Shown here one piece after another: positions 1-6,875 of a DNA stretch of 17,159 nucleotides. The stretch covers positions 1 to 17,159 of the forward strand of contig PLIQ01000260.1 of assembly GCA_003140115.1 (NCBI GenBank). The letters run 5' to 3'. A model generated the notes under the pieces. It worked only from the letters and a program-made list of their open reading frames with translations, had not been told where the DNA came from and did not search any database. The first letter of the stretch is position 1. Each line of letters starts with the position of its first letter. Both the position numbers and the translations under genes were made by a program. The DNA is from Actinomycetota bacterium (GTDB taxonomy: Bacteria; Actinomycetota; Actinomycetes; Streptosporangiales; Streptosporangiaceae).

Positions 1-815
1 ACCTCCATGTGATCGGACACGAAGCCGACCGGGATCACCACGACGGCCCGGGTTCCTGACTTGGCCAGCTCGGCGAGGCGGTCGCGCACGTCAGGTTCCA
101 GCCAGGGCTGTGACGGCGGGCCGCTCCGGCTCTGGTAGGCGAGCGACCATGGGTGCGCCCCCGCCCCGGTCCGTTCGGCGATGAGGCGGGCGGCCTCGTT
201 CAGCTCGGCTACGTACCGTCCTCCGGCTCCGGCGGGGCCGCTGGCCTTAGCCATCGCCAGCGGGATGCTATGGGCGGTGAACACCAGGTGCGCGTCGCCG
301 CGCACTTCGGCCGGGAGCGTGGCCAGCGCCGCGCGGGCGTGGGCGGCGAACGGCTCGATAAAACCCGGGTGGTTGAAGAACCGCCTTACCTTGTCGATCC
401 GCGGAGCCTCGGGACCGACGGCCAGGCAGGCCCGTTCGATGTCGTCCAGGTACTGCCTGCAGCTGGAGTAGGAACTGTAAGCCGAGGTCACGAACGCGAT
501 GGCCCGCCGGACACCGTCCGCCGTCATGGTCCGCACCGTGTCGGCCAGGTAGGGCGTCCAGTTCCGGTTCCCCCAGTACAGGGGTAGCGCCAGGCCGCTC
601 GCCGCGAAATCGGCCCGCACCGCGGCGAGCAGGTCCCGGCACTGCTGGTTGATCGGGCTCACTCCGCCAAACGCGTCGTAGTGCTCGGCGACGCTGGCGA
701 GGCGTTCCGGCGGGACGTTCCGGCCGCGGGTGACGTTGGCCAGGAACGGCATCACGTCGTCGGGGCCTTCCGGACCGCCGAACGAGACGAGCAGGAACGC
801 GTCGTAGGACGGCAT
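1..815 (-). CDS. hemH: Ferrochelatase (HemH/CpfC), 3' end outside window
   Basis: This enzyme inserts Fe2+ into a porphyrin. In actinomycetes the substrate is normally coproporphyrin III (coproporphyrin-dependent haem route). The 271 visible residues start [17 protein letters not shown], the family's typical N-terminus. Seen in order: [35 protein letters not shown] (Cys119), FTAHSIP with the metal-inserting His182, YQSRSGPP, and [11 protein letters not shown] at the window edge, which holds the acidic partner residue. Both active-site segments are intact. The C-terminal 60-90 residues lie outside; many actinobacterial homologues carry [2Fe-2S] cysteines there, so cluster status cannot be judged. 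ATG 815 is preceded by GGATGGAGG, with the GGAGG unusually close to the start. The gene is divergent from an MFS transporter across 114 bp. The family call is near certain; the choice between coproporphyrin and protoporphyrin as substrate is inferred from phylum. Confidence 0.96.
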   Translation of the reverse strand, partial: MPSYDAFLLVSFGGPEGPDDVMPFLANVTRGRNVPPERLASVAEHYDAFGGVSPINQQCRDLLAAVRADFAASGLALPLYWGNRNWTPYLADTVRTMTADGVRRAIAFVTSAYSSYSSCRQYLDDIERACLAVGPEAPRIDKVRRFFNHPGFIEPFAAHARAALATLPAEVRGDAHLVFTAHSIPLAMAKASGPAGAGGRYVAELNEAARLIAERTGAGAHPWSLAYQSRSGPPSQPWLEPDVRDRLAELAKSGTRAVVVIPVGFVSDHME

Positions 816-929
816 GCCTCCATCCAACCAGGGCCACCGGATTGCTATGGCCGCCGCCGGATGCGGGATCGGCGCCAGAAACCGGTTGGAATGGTCCGAT
901 ATCGTGACGACCATGGGATACAGCGACCG
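816..929. other. Divergent intergenic region, hemH / MFS transporter
   Basis: These 114 bp must hold the promoters of both divergent genes unless the MFS gene starts further upstream. I see no convincing -10/-35 pair and no clear operator palindrome. An in-frame ATG at 891 would lengthen the transporter by 13 residues and shorten this gap to 75 bp. Confidence 0.4.
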
Positions 930-2198
930 ATGACGCGGGTTGACGACACCCGTACCACCATCGGCCGCTCCCCCGCAGGCAGGCTGCCCGGCCCGCTGCG
1001 GCCGTACGCGGACATCTTCCGGGTCCCGGGGGCTTGGCGCTTTTCGGCGGCGGGCGTCATCGGGCGGATGCCGATGTCCATGTTCGGGCTCGGTACCGTC
1101 CTGCTGATCTCGGCCTCCAGCGGGAGGTACGGCGTGGCCGGCGCCGTGGCCGCGGTCGGCTCGCTCGGGTACGCGTTCTCCTCACCGCGGATCGCCCGGC
1201 TGGTCGACACCCGCGGTCAGCGGCGCGTGCTGCTGCCGTTGCTCGCCGTGTTCACCATCGCGACCGCGGCCCTGATCGTGACCGTGAAGCTGCGCGCGCC
1301 GACCTGGGCCTTCTTCGTGCCCGGCGCTGTCGCGGGCGCGGCCATGCCATCGCTGGGCACGATGGTCCGGGTCCGGTGGAGCGTCCTGCTCGCGGGCTCG
1401 CCCCGGCTGCACGCAGCGTTCTCCTTCGAGTCGGTCGCCGACGAGTTGTGCTTCGTCATCGGACCCGCCGCGGTCACGTTGCTGGCCACCGAGGTGTTCC
1501 CGGCGGCTGGCGTCGGCGTCGCCGCGCTGCTGTGCCTCGGGGGAACCCTGTGGTTCGTCGCCGAGCGCGGTACCGAACCGGTCGTGGCGCCCGTCGGCGG
1601 CCCGGTCCGGCGCAGCGAGCGGGTCCATGGCGCCCCGGCTCCCGGCCTGATCGTGCTGGCTCCGGTATACCTGCTGCTCGGCGCGATGTTCGTGTCCATC
1701 GACCTGAGCACGATCTCGTTCGCCCAGCACTTCGGGCACAAGCCGCTGGCCGGGTTCATCCTCGGCACCTACGCGCTGGGCAGCGCCACGGGCGGGCTCT
1801 GGTACGGGTCCAGGCAGTGGCGGACACCGGTCGAGACCAGGTTCGCGGTGACCCTCACCCTGACCGTGCTGGGCGTGGCCACGTTCTGGGCCCAGCCCAA
1901 CCTGATCACGCTGACCTGCGGCATCTACCTATGCGGGCTGACCATCGCGCCGACGCTGATCGCCGGGTTCAGCTTGCTCGAGGCGCAGGCCAAGCCGGGC
2001 CGGCGCACCGAGGCCATGTCCTGGCTGAGCAGCGGCATCGGGGTGGGCGTGGCCGTGGGCGCCTCGGTGGTCGGTTTCATCCTCGACGCGTACGGACCTC
2101 GGGTGGGGTACGTGTTCGCCGCCGCCTGCGGCGCGGCGAGCGCGGCGACCTGCCTGCTCGGCCTGCCCCGCCTGCGGTCATCGCGGGTCCCGGCCTGA
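930..2198 (+). CDS. MFS transporter, 12-helix, substrate unknown
   Basis: Integral membrane transporter of the major facilitator superfamily, probably a proton-coupled exporter. The 422-residue protein has about twelve hydrophobic segments in two halves, separated by a charged loop near residues 205-225 (RRSERVHG). After the first pair of helices there is a degenerate MFS motif [14 protein letters not shown], at about residues 88-99. Length and layout match DHA1-like drug/metabolite exporters, but no signature fixes a substrate. I chose ATG 930, which has a GGGA 12 bases upstream and gives a short cytoplasmic N-terminus before helix 1. ATG 891 is an alternative. Longer readings of this frame reach back over the divergent ferrochelatase and are unlikely. 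The gene converges on the lytic transglycosylase with only 21 bp between stops. Whether it handles porphyrin or metal because of its neighbour is guesswork. Confidence 0.88.
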   Translation: MTRVDDTRTTIGRSPAGRLPGPLRPYADIFRVPGAWRFSAAGVIGRMPMSMFGLGTVLLISASSGRYGVAGAVAAVGSLGYAFSSPRIARLVDTRGQRRVLLPLLAVFTIATAALIVTVKLRAPTWAFFVPGAVAGAAMPSLGTMVRVRWSVLLAGSPRLHAAFSFESVADELCFVIGPAAVTLLATEVFPAAGVGVAALLCLGGTLWFVAERGTEPVVAPVGGPVRRSERVHGAPAPGLIVLAPVYLLLGAMFVSIDLSTISFAQHFGHKPLAGFILGTYALGSATGGLWYGSRQWRTPVETRFAVTLTLTVLGVATFWAQPNLITLTCGIYLCGLTIAPTLIAGFSLLEAQAKPGRRTEAMSWLSSGIGVGVAVGASVVGFILDAYGPRVGYVFAAACGAASAATCLLGLPRLRSSRVPA

Positions 2199-2219
2199 GG
2201 GATGGCGCCTGGTCCTACC

Positions 2220-3392
2220 TTAGGAGTTGTTCTGGGCGTACTCACCGGCCAAGGCGAGCACCTCGTTGACGTACCAGGTCGCGTGGTTATAGGAGAAGAT
2301 CGCCCCGGACAACCCCGCGATGCTCCCGCCGCCGGAGGCGCACAGCAAGCGCGCGGCGGACGGTATGGCGTCCAGCGGGTTCCAGATGTCCGGGGTACCG
2401 GTCTGCCCGAACCCGTCGGTGCCCCACATGGCCCAGGTCGAGGGGAGGAACTGCATGGGCCCCTCCGCTCCCGCGCTCGACGGGCCTTCGTTGGCCCCGT
2501 CACCGCTCTCGATCTCGCCGATCGCGGCGAGCACGGTCCAGGACAGGCCGGGGCAGTATTGCGCGGCCGAGGCCTTGAACAGGTCGATCCAGTTGGCCGG
2601 CACTCCCGTTGGGGCGTTCGGCTCCACCGGCAAGCTGCCCGCCGCGTTCAGGGTGTAGGCCACCAGGTTCACGACCTTGCCGCCCTTGCCGATGAGCACC
2701 TCGACCTGCGCCTTCAGTGACGCGAGGTTGTCTCGGGGAGCGTTGATCAAGACGGCGAAGTTCTTGGCCAGCCCGAGCTGCGCGGACCGGGTCAGGTTCA
2801 CGATCGCGTCCGCGCCGGGCACGCTGAGCGCGGTTGGCTTGCCGAACGGTACCTGCTCGAGGGTCGCGGCCGAGACCGGATACGACCGCCCGGCGGTCAG
2901 GTGAAGCTTCGTGGCCGCGGCGCCGGTGCTGATGAGCTGGCCCTGGCTCAGGTCCGACCAGATCGTCGCCGAGGCTGCTGTGGCCAGCGGTGTCCAAGGC
3001 CGAAAGGCCTGCGGCGAGACGCCGAGCACGTCCGCGCTGTGCCCGTTGACCGTGACCTTCCCGCCGTCGACGGGCAGCACCGCCACCACGCCGCCCAGCT
3101 TGCTGATCTTGGCCAGCTGGGCCGACGTGATCCCGCCGGGGACCGCGGCGATGAGGTCCGGAACGAACTGCTGCCGGGGCGCGGAGCCGGCCGATACGGG
3201 GGAACCAGAGGCCCGGGCGGTGGGCGTGGACTCCGGCACGGAACCCGACGAGACATGGGAGGAAGGCGTACCACCGGCCGGGGACGCCACCGCCGCATCA
3301 GCGGCCTGGACCGCGGATCCGGCGAGGCTTACGGCGAGCGTAGCCACGGCGGCCGCCGTCAGGGCAACTCGACGCGGGGACAATGGCAGCAC
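2220..3392 (-). CDS. Secreted lytic transglycosylase with FtsX/MacB-like N-terminal region
   Basis: Exported cell-wall enzyme of 390 residues. Residues 1-32 form a Sec signal peptide (RR, a hydrophobic stretch, then AVQA before ADAA), followed by a Ser/Thr/Pro/Gly-rich linker to about residue 72. Residues 75-240 form an alpha/beta region whose GKVTVNGHSADVLGVSP and LSQGQLISTGAA segments resemble the extracellular domain of FtsX/MacB-type ABC permeases; this is my resemblance call, not a proven match. Residues 275-385 are an SLT-type transglycosylase domain: GEIESG with the probable catalytic Glu295, GAEGPMQFLPSTW, NPLDAIPSAARLL, and FSYNHATWYV. It should cleave the MurNAc-GlcNAc bond to a 1,6-anhydro product. 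Start is GTG 3392, with a -10-like TATATC 12 bases upstream and no Shine-Dalgarno, so possibly leaderless. It converges on the MFS gene. The catalytic domain is secure; the N-terminal role is unknown. Confidence 0.9.
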   Translation of the reverse strand: MLPLSPRRVALTAAAVATLAVSLAGSAVQAADAAVASPAGGTPSSHVSSGSVPESTPTARASGSPVSAGSAPRQQFVPDLIAAVPGGITSAQLAKISKLGGVVAVLPVDGGKVTVNGHSADVLGVSPQAFRPWTPLATAASATIWSDLSQGQLISTGAAATKLHLTAGRSYPVSAATLEQVPFGKPTALSVPGADAIVNLTRSAQLGLAKNFAVLINAPRDNLASLKAQVEVLIGKGGKVVNLVAYTLNAAGSLPVEPNAPTGVPANWIDLFKASAAQYCPGLSWTVLAAIGEIESGDGANEGPSSAGAEGPMQFLPSTWAMWGTDGFGQTGTPDIWNPLDAIPSAARLLCASGGGSIAGLSGAIFSYNHATWYVNEVLALAGEYAQNNS

Positions 3393-3404
3393 AATGTATA
3401 TGAC

Positions 3405-3432
3405 GATATAAGGCCGCCCACGCCAACAGAAA
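3405..3432 (-). promoter_or_regulatory. Candidate promoter of the lytic transglycosylase gene
   Basis: Read on the minus strand, TTTCTG (3432-3427), a 16-base spacer and TATATC (3410-3405) lie just upstream of GTG 3392. Transcription would start about five bases before the GTG, which fits the absence of a ribosome binding site. The -35 match is weak. Confidence 0.35.
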
Positions 3433-3520
3433 CCCTCGAACGACTTCTTAAGGAGATTTTCAGCTTCGCTAAACGGATGACCAGGATCGCCGCTACCAGG
3501 CCGAGGGCTACGAGGCCGGA

Positions 3521-4660
3521 TCAGGCCACTGGGGCGAAACGGACGTCATGCGTCGCCCCGGGCGCGCAAAACGCCAGCATGCGCTCGGCCTCCCTCCCCA
3601 CCTGAGCACGTTCCCTCCAGGACCCGAACAGCTCGATGGTGAGCGTGGCCGCGCTCTTAGTCCGGGCCAGCCGCCACATCCCGGCCACGAACCCGTCGAT
3701 CAGGACCGATCCGGGGAAGATGGCGTTCATGCGGTAGAACCGCTTCAGGTGGTCGAGGTGAACGACCCGAGACCGGTCCGCGTGCGAGAGCAGCAGGTTG
3801 TCGAACTCGGCCGCCAGCCGGACCGGCGCGGGCACGTCTTCACCCGGGCGCGGAGCCGACGGCAGGTCGAACAGCTCGGCGCCCTGCTCGTCGCGAAAGG
3901 TGACCAGCGACGGTCGCAGCTCGTCGATGACCGCGCGCAGCCCGGTCAGCCCGGACCAGGCCGTCACGTCCCGGGCCGTCGCCGGGCCGAACGCGGCCAG
4001 GTACCGCGTTACCAACCCCGCCAGGGTGGGCGGGAGCGCCGGATCCGCGGCCGCTGCCGGACCGAGCCAGTGCTCGGCGGAGGTATGCAGCGATTGCCCG
4101 GCCCGGCCCCAGACGGCGCGCGGCGGCACCTGCACGAGCGGGACGTGCGCCCGCACCGCCTGCGCGAGCGCGGCCGGCGGATGGTCCGGCCAGCGCTCGG
4201 CGAGCGCCCGGCCGAGCGCGCTGAACGTCATCGGCTCGGATTCCACCAGCTCCCGCCCGGCCGCGGCCACGGCCGTGGCGTCCACCCCGGCCAGCTGCTT
4301 GCCGAACGAGCCGCGCAGACCACGGTCGAGCACTGGCTGGATCAGGCGGCGTAGCGGCAGGCAGTCCCGGGCGGAGACCACGTGGATGGTGCCGCGCATC
4401 ACGGCGATCCTGACCGCGCTCCGGTCGGTGATCAGCACGGCCAGGTCATCGGGCCGGAATCCGCCCAGCCGGGACCACAGACCGTAGTAGGGCGGAAACG
4501 GGGCCTGGGCCTGCAGCCCGACCAGGTGCTCGATGGCCGCGATGACCGCGGCCCGGCGGCGGTCGGCCTCGTCGGGCAGCTCAACGCGGTCCAGCAGCAG
4601 CTGCCGGCTGAGCAGGGCCCGGTTGAGCGCTCGCTGGCTCAGCACAGCCTGCCTGCTCAC
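3521..4660 (-). CDS. AlkZ-like winged-helix DNA glycosylase family protein (HTH_42)
   Basis: A 379-residue member of the winged-helix HTH_42 (PF06224) family. Known members include the interstrand-crosslink glycosylase AlkZ of the azinomycin producer and E. coli YcaQ/AlkX. Seen here: an N-terminal helical region, HLVGLQAQAPFPPYYGLWSR with Q50-A51-Q52 matching the catalytic QxQ motif of AlkZ-like members (YcaQ-like members have QxD), MRGTIHVVSARD, the YLAAFGPATARDVTAWSGL winged-helix segment, and the terminal SHADR...VLIDGFVAGMW region typical of the family. The likely role is excision of bulky N7-alkylated or crosslinked guanine, or a self-resistance glycosylase. Start is GTG 4660; no ATG is available downstream at a sensible place, and further upstream the reading would overlap the divergent TetR gene. 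No Shine-Dalgarno is visible, and a TAACCT 7 bases upstream suggests a leaderless transcript. Family sure; substrate inferred. Confidence 0.85.
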   Translation of the reverse strand: MSRQAVLSQRALNRALLSRQLLLDRVELPDEADRRRAAVIAAIEHLVGLQAQAPFPPYYGLWSRLGGFRPDDLAVLITDRSAVRIAVMRGTIHVVSARDCLPLRRLIQPVLDRGLRGSFGKQLAGVDATAVAAAGRELVESEPMTFSALGRALAERWPDHPPAALAQAVRAHVPLVQVPPRAVWGRAGQSLHTSAEHWLGPAAAADPALPPTLAGLVTRYLAAFGPATARDVTAWSGLTGLRAVIDELRPSLVTFRDEQGAELFDLPSAPRPGEDVPAPVRLAAEFDNLLLSHADRSRVVHLDHLKRFYRMNAIFPGSVLIDGFVAGMWRLARTKSAATLTIELFGSWRERAQVGREAERMLAFCAPGATHDVRFAPVA

Positions 4661-4735
4661 CGCTGGAAGGTTAGCAGCGCCATCGTTTGGGACCGAATGT
4701 AGGGCAGTTACGACGCGGAAGGCTACTCTCTTGCT
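4661..4735. promoter_or_regulatory. Divergent promoter region, AlkZ-like gene / TetR gene
   Basis: In this 75-bp spacer, a TAACCT on the minus strand (4673-4668) lies 7 bases before GTG 4660. A TACTCT on the plus strand (4724-4729) lies 6 bases before ATG 4736. Both spacings fit transcription starting at or next to the start codon. Neither has a convincing -35. The motif GGAAGGYTA occurs twice in the same orientation (4666-4674 and 4718-4726), and CGCTG...CAGCG (4661-4679) forms a small inverted repeat. These are weak operator candidates for the adjacent TetR protein. Confidence 0.35.
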
Positions 4736-5446
4736 ATGAACCAGGAGGCAAGCCACGGCCCTGCCAACGCCGCGTCCCGCGGGACCGGGCGGCCACCGAA
4801 GAAACAACCCGCCAGACCATCGCTGGGCGGCGGCGCTCCGGCCCAGGACCGCGAGTTGCGCGCCCAGGGCCGCGAGACCGTCCGCCGGCTGCTCGAGGCG
4901 GGCATGTTCGAGTTCGAGAACCGGGGCTTTCACGGCGTGCGCGTCGATGACGTGGTACGCCGGGCCGGCATCTCACACGGCACGTTCTACCTGTACTTCT
5001 CCAACAAGGAAGACCTGTTCAAGGCGTTGCTGAAGGACGCCCTGCACGACATGGAGATCGTGGCCGGGGACTTCCCCGTGGTCACCAGCGACGAGACCGG
5101 GCTGTCCGTGCTGCGCCAGTGGGTCAGGAAGTTCTTCCGGGCTTACGCGGCGCACGCCACCGTGATCCGCATCCTCAGCCAGGCCGACCTGGTACCGGAG
5201 GAGGTGTTCGGCGACGGGCTGCAGCTGTTCTTCAGCATCGCGGAATCCATGACCACGGGCATGACCGCCGCGGCCCAGGCCGCCGGACGGCACCAAGAGC
5301 GCGCCGAGCTGACCGCGGTGGCCTGCCTGATGATGCTCGAGCGGGTGAACTACCTGATCAGCGCCGAGGTCCAGCTGCCGGAAGAGGAGATGTCCGACCG
5401 GATCGCGGACATCATCTTCGCCGCTTTCGGGCTGGCCGTTTTATCA
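4736..5446 (+). CDS. TetR/AcrR family regulator; natural 3' end lost
   Basis: DNA-binding repressor-type regulator. Residues 1-40 are a basic, Pro/Gly-rich tail. Residues 44-100 are a TetR helix-turn-helix: LLEAGMFEFENRGFHGVRVDDVV, then RAGISHGTFYLYFSNKEDLF. Residues 105-233 are an all-helical ligand domain that closes with RIADIIFAAFGL, where family members of this size normally stop. Here no stop follows. The same frame stays open to TAG at 6959-6961, reading antisense through the beta-helix gene, which would give 741 residues with a nonsense tail. I end the feature at the junction; the true product is either truncated or run-on. ATG 4736 is chosen; GGAAGG lies 13 bases upstream, but a TACTCT box suggests leaderless initiation. 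The gene is divergent from the AlkZ-like gene, which is its likely target by the usual TetR arrangement. Ligand unknown. Confidence 0.8.
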
Positions 5447-6592
5447 GCTGATCTTCGAGTCGACCACGACCGGATAGGTGTCGTGGAGGTCGACGCTGTC
5501 GAAGATGCCGGGGGCGTTCTGGAACACCCCGCTGGGATTGTCGGCCAGCGTGGAGTACTCGATCCTCAGCGTTCCGCCGCCGCCGTCGACCACGAAGAAG
5601 ATAGCTCCGCCTCCCTCGCGGGCGCCGTTGTCACTCATGGTCGTGCCCTCGATGAACATGTTGTAGTGGTCGCCGTCGGTATAGATCGCACCGCCGCTGC
5701 CGCCTCCAGGAGTCCCGGGACGAGCAGGGTTCGCGCCCCAGCCGACGGCCTGATTGCCGATCAGCGAGCTGCCGGTGATGTCAAAATTCGCGTAGAGGGC
5801 GCTCAGCGCGCCGCCGTTGGAGCAGATATTGCCGCTGAAGATGTCGTGGGTGATGTAGACGGGGCTGCTCATGTACATGCCGAGGACGCGGATCGCCCCG
5901 CCGCCGAGGTCGGGACCGTACGCGTAGCACCAGTTGTCGACGAACGCGGAGTTGACGACCTTGAGCTGGCCGCCCTCAGCCCAGATGGCGCCTCCGCCGT
6001 AGATCGTCGTGCTGCTCTGCCGCGCGGCCGCGTAACCGTCCTTGAACGTCAGGTTCTGCACGACGAGCTGCGGCCACTGCTGTTCCCAGCAGACCTTGGT
6101 GGTGTATTTCAGGCTGGGGTCGCAGGTGTTCATATACAGGATGCGGATCTTGCCGCCGCCGCTCAGCGTCACCTTGCCGCCGCCGTCGAGCACCACCCTT
6201 TGGTGGGTGTTCACGACCTTGGCCGTGGCGGTCATCGTGATCGTGACGGGTTTGGGCCCGCAGTTGAAGGTGATAATGCCGCCCTCGGCGACCGCTTTGA
6301 CCACCGCGGCGGACGTGCAGCTGGCGGGCGTGCCGACGCCGATGACGTGGTTGGGGTCGCTGGTGTTAACCGCGCGGCCGGCCGGCGGAACGTAGGCAGG
6401 CCCGTTCGGACTGCCGACGTCGAGCGGGCCGCTCGAATACGCGGCCAGGGTTTGGGGTGCCGGCGCGATGGACGCCGGGCAAGACGCCACGCCGATCGCA
6501 ATCAGAGCTGCCAGACTGCCCACACCCACGCGTCTGCCCAGGAGCATGCCGGAGCCGCACTTCGACCGAATGGCGCCCCACGAAATATTCAC
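5444..6592 (-). CDS. Exported right-handed beta-helix repeat protein, possible lipoprotein
   Basis: 382 residues with no enzyme signature. The N-terminus has an RR pair at residues 20-21, a hydrophobic stretch, then V-A-S-C at 35-38. That is a fair lipobox, so the protein may be lipid-anchored rather than freely secreted. From about residue 110 the chain is a parallel beta-helix. Recurrent turns of the type GGAI / SxFxxN occur: YGGGAIWAEGG, NSAFVDNW, GGGAIRVLG, FSGNICSNGGAL, SLIGNQA, SGGAIYTDG, TMSDNGAREGGGAIFF, TLADNPSG. Such helices occur in pectate-lyase-like enzymes, adhesins and polymorphic-membrane-like proteins; catalytic residues cannot be assigned. Four cysteines at about 92-178 may form disulfides. 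GTG 6592 has GGGA seven bases upstream; ATG 6547 would give an ideal 22-residue signal peptide before Cys38. Its TGA sits exactly where the opposing TetR gene should end. Function unknown. Confidence 0.82.
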   Translation of the reverse strand: MNISWGAIRSKCGSGMLLGRRVGVGSLAALIAIGVASCPASIAPAPQTLAAYSSGPLDVGSPNGPAYVPPAGRAVNTSDPNHVIGVGTPASCTSAAVVKAVAEGGIITFNCGPKPVTITMTATAKVVNTHQRVVLDGGGKVTLSGGGKIRILYMNTCDPSLKYTTKVCWEQQWPQLVVQNLTFKDGYAAARQSSTTIYGGGAIWAEGGQLKVVNSAFVDNWCYAYGPDLGGGAIRVLGMYMSSPVYITHDIFSGNICSNGGALSALYANFDITGSSLIGNQAVGWGANPARPGTPGGGSGGAIYTDGDHYNMFIEGTTMSDNGAREGGGAIFFVVDGGGGTLRIEYSTLADNPSGVFQNAPGIFDSVDLHDTYPVVVDSKIS

Positions 6593-6875
6593 ACTAATTT
6601 CCCATCAGCGATAGATAGGCCGATGACAAGATCATGGCACTTACGGATAGACGGGACAGCCTCAAACGACCGAGGCAATTCAGCCCGGCGGAATCTCGGC
6701 TGCGCAAGCATCAGCCCCGTGAACACTCCGCATGGCTTCCCGAATCCGGATCCTAGCACGCGGCCGGTCGTTCAGTTCGTCACTATGGCCCACACGTGTT
6801 TCATGAGCCCCGGGAATTTCTGTCCCTTTCGGAAGGTATTCCTGGATAAGGCCGCTGGCGCTCTTGTTCGTACCC
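6593..6875. other. Intergenic region between esterase-like and beta-helix genes
   Basis: These 283 bp are less GC-rich than the flanks. Open readings across it have no family resemblance and no ribosome binding site. It contains the nested inverted repeat described at 6810-6845, a perfect ACACGTGT palindrome at 6792-6799, and presumably the beta-helix gene's promoter (TATCTA on the minus strand near 6609-6618, unconvincing). Confidence 0.5.
6810..6845 (-). terminator. Nested inverted repeat, possible terminator of the esterase-like gene
   Basis: CCGGGAAT (6810-6817) and ATTCCTGG (6838-6845) are complementary except for one pair. The loop contains a second hairpin, CCTT-TCGG-AAGG, with a four-base loop. 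It lies 31-66 bases past the TAA of the minus-strand esterase-like gene. No T-run follows, so a classical intrinsic terminator is doubtful; it may be an RNA-end or protein-binding structure. Confidence 0.35.

Noticed and set aside
1034..2269. Alternative plus-strand frame of 411 residues over the MFS gene
   Set aside because: Arg/Ala-rich with no hydrophobic segments; the other plus frame gives a full twelve-helix transporter.
3477..3605. Small plus-strand gene after AAGGAG at about 3450
   Set aside because: The AAGGAG to ATG 3477 distance is over 20 bases and the peptide is an antisense shadow of the AlkZ-like C-terminus.
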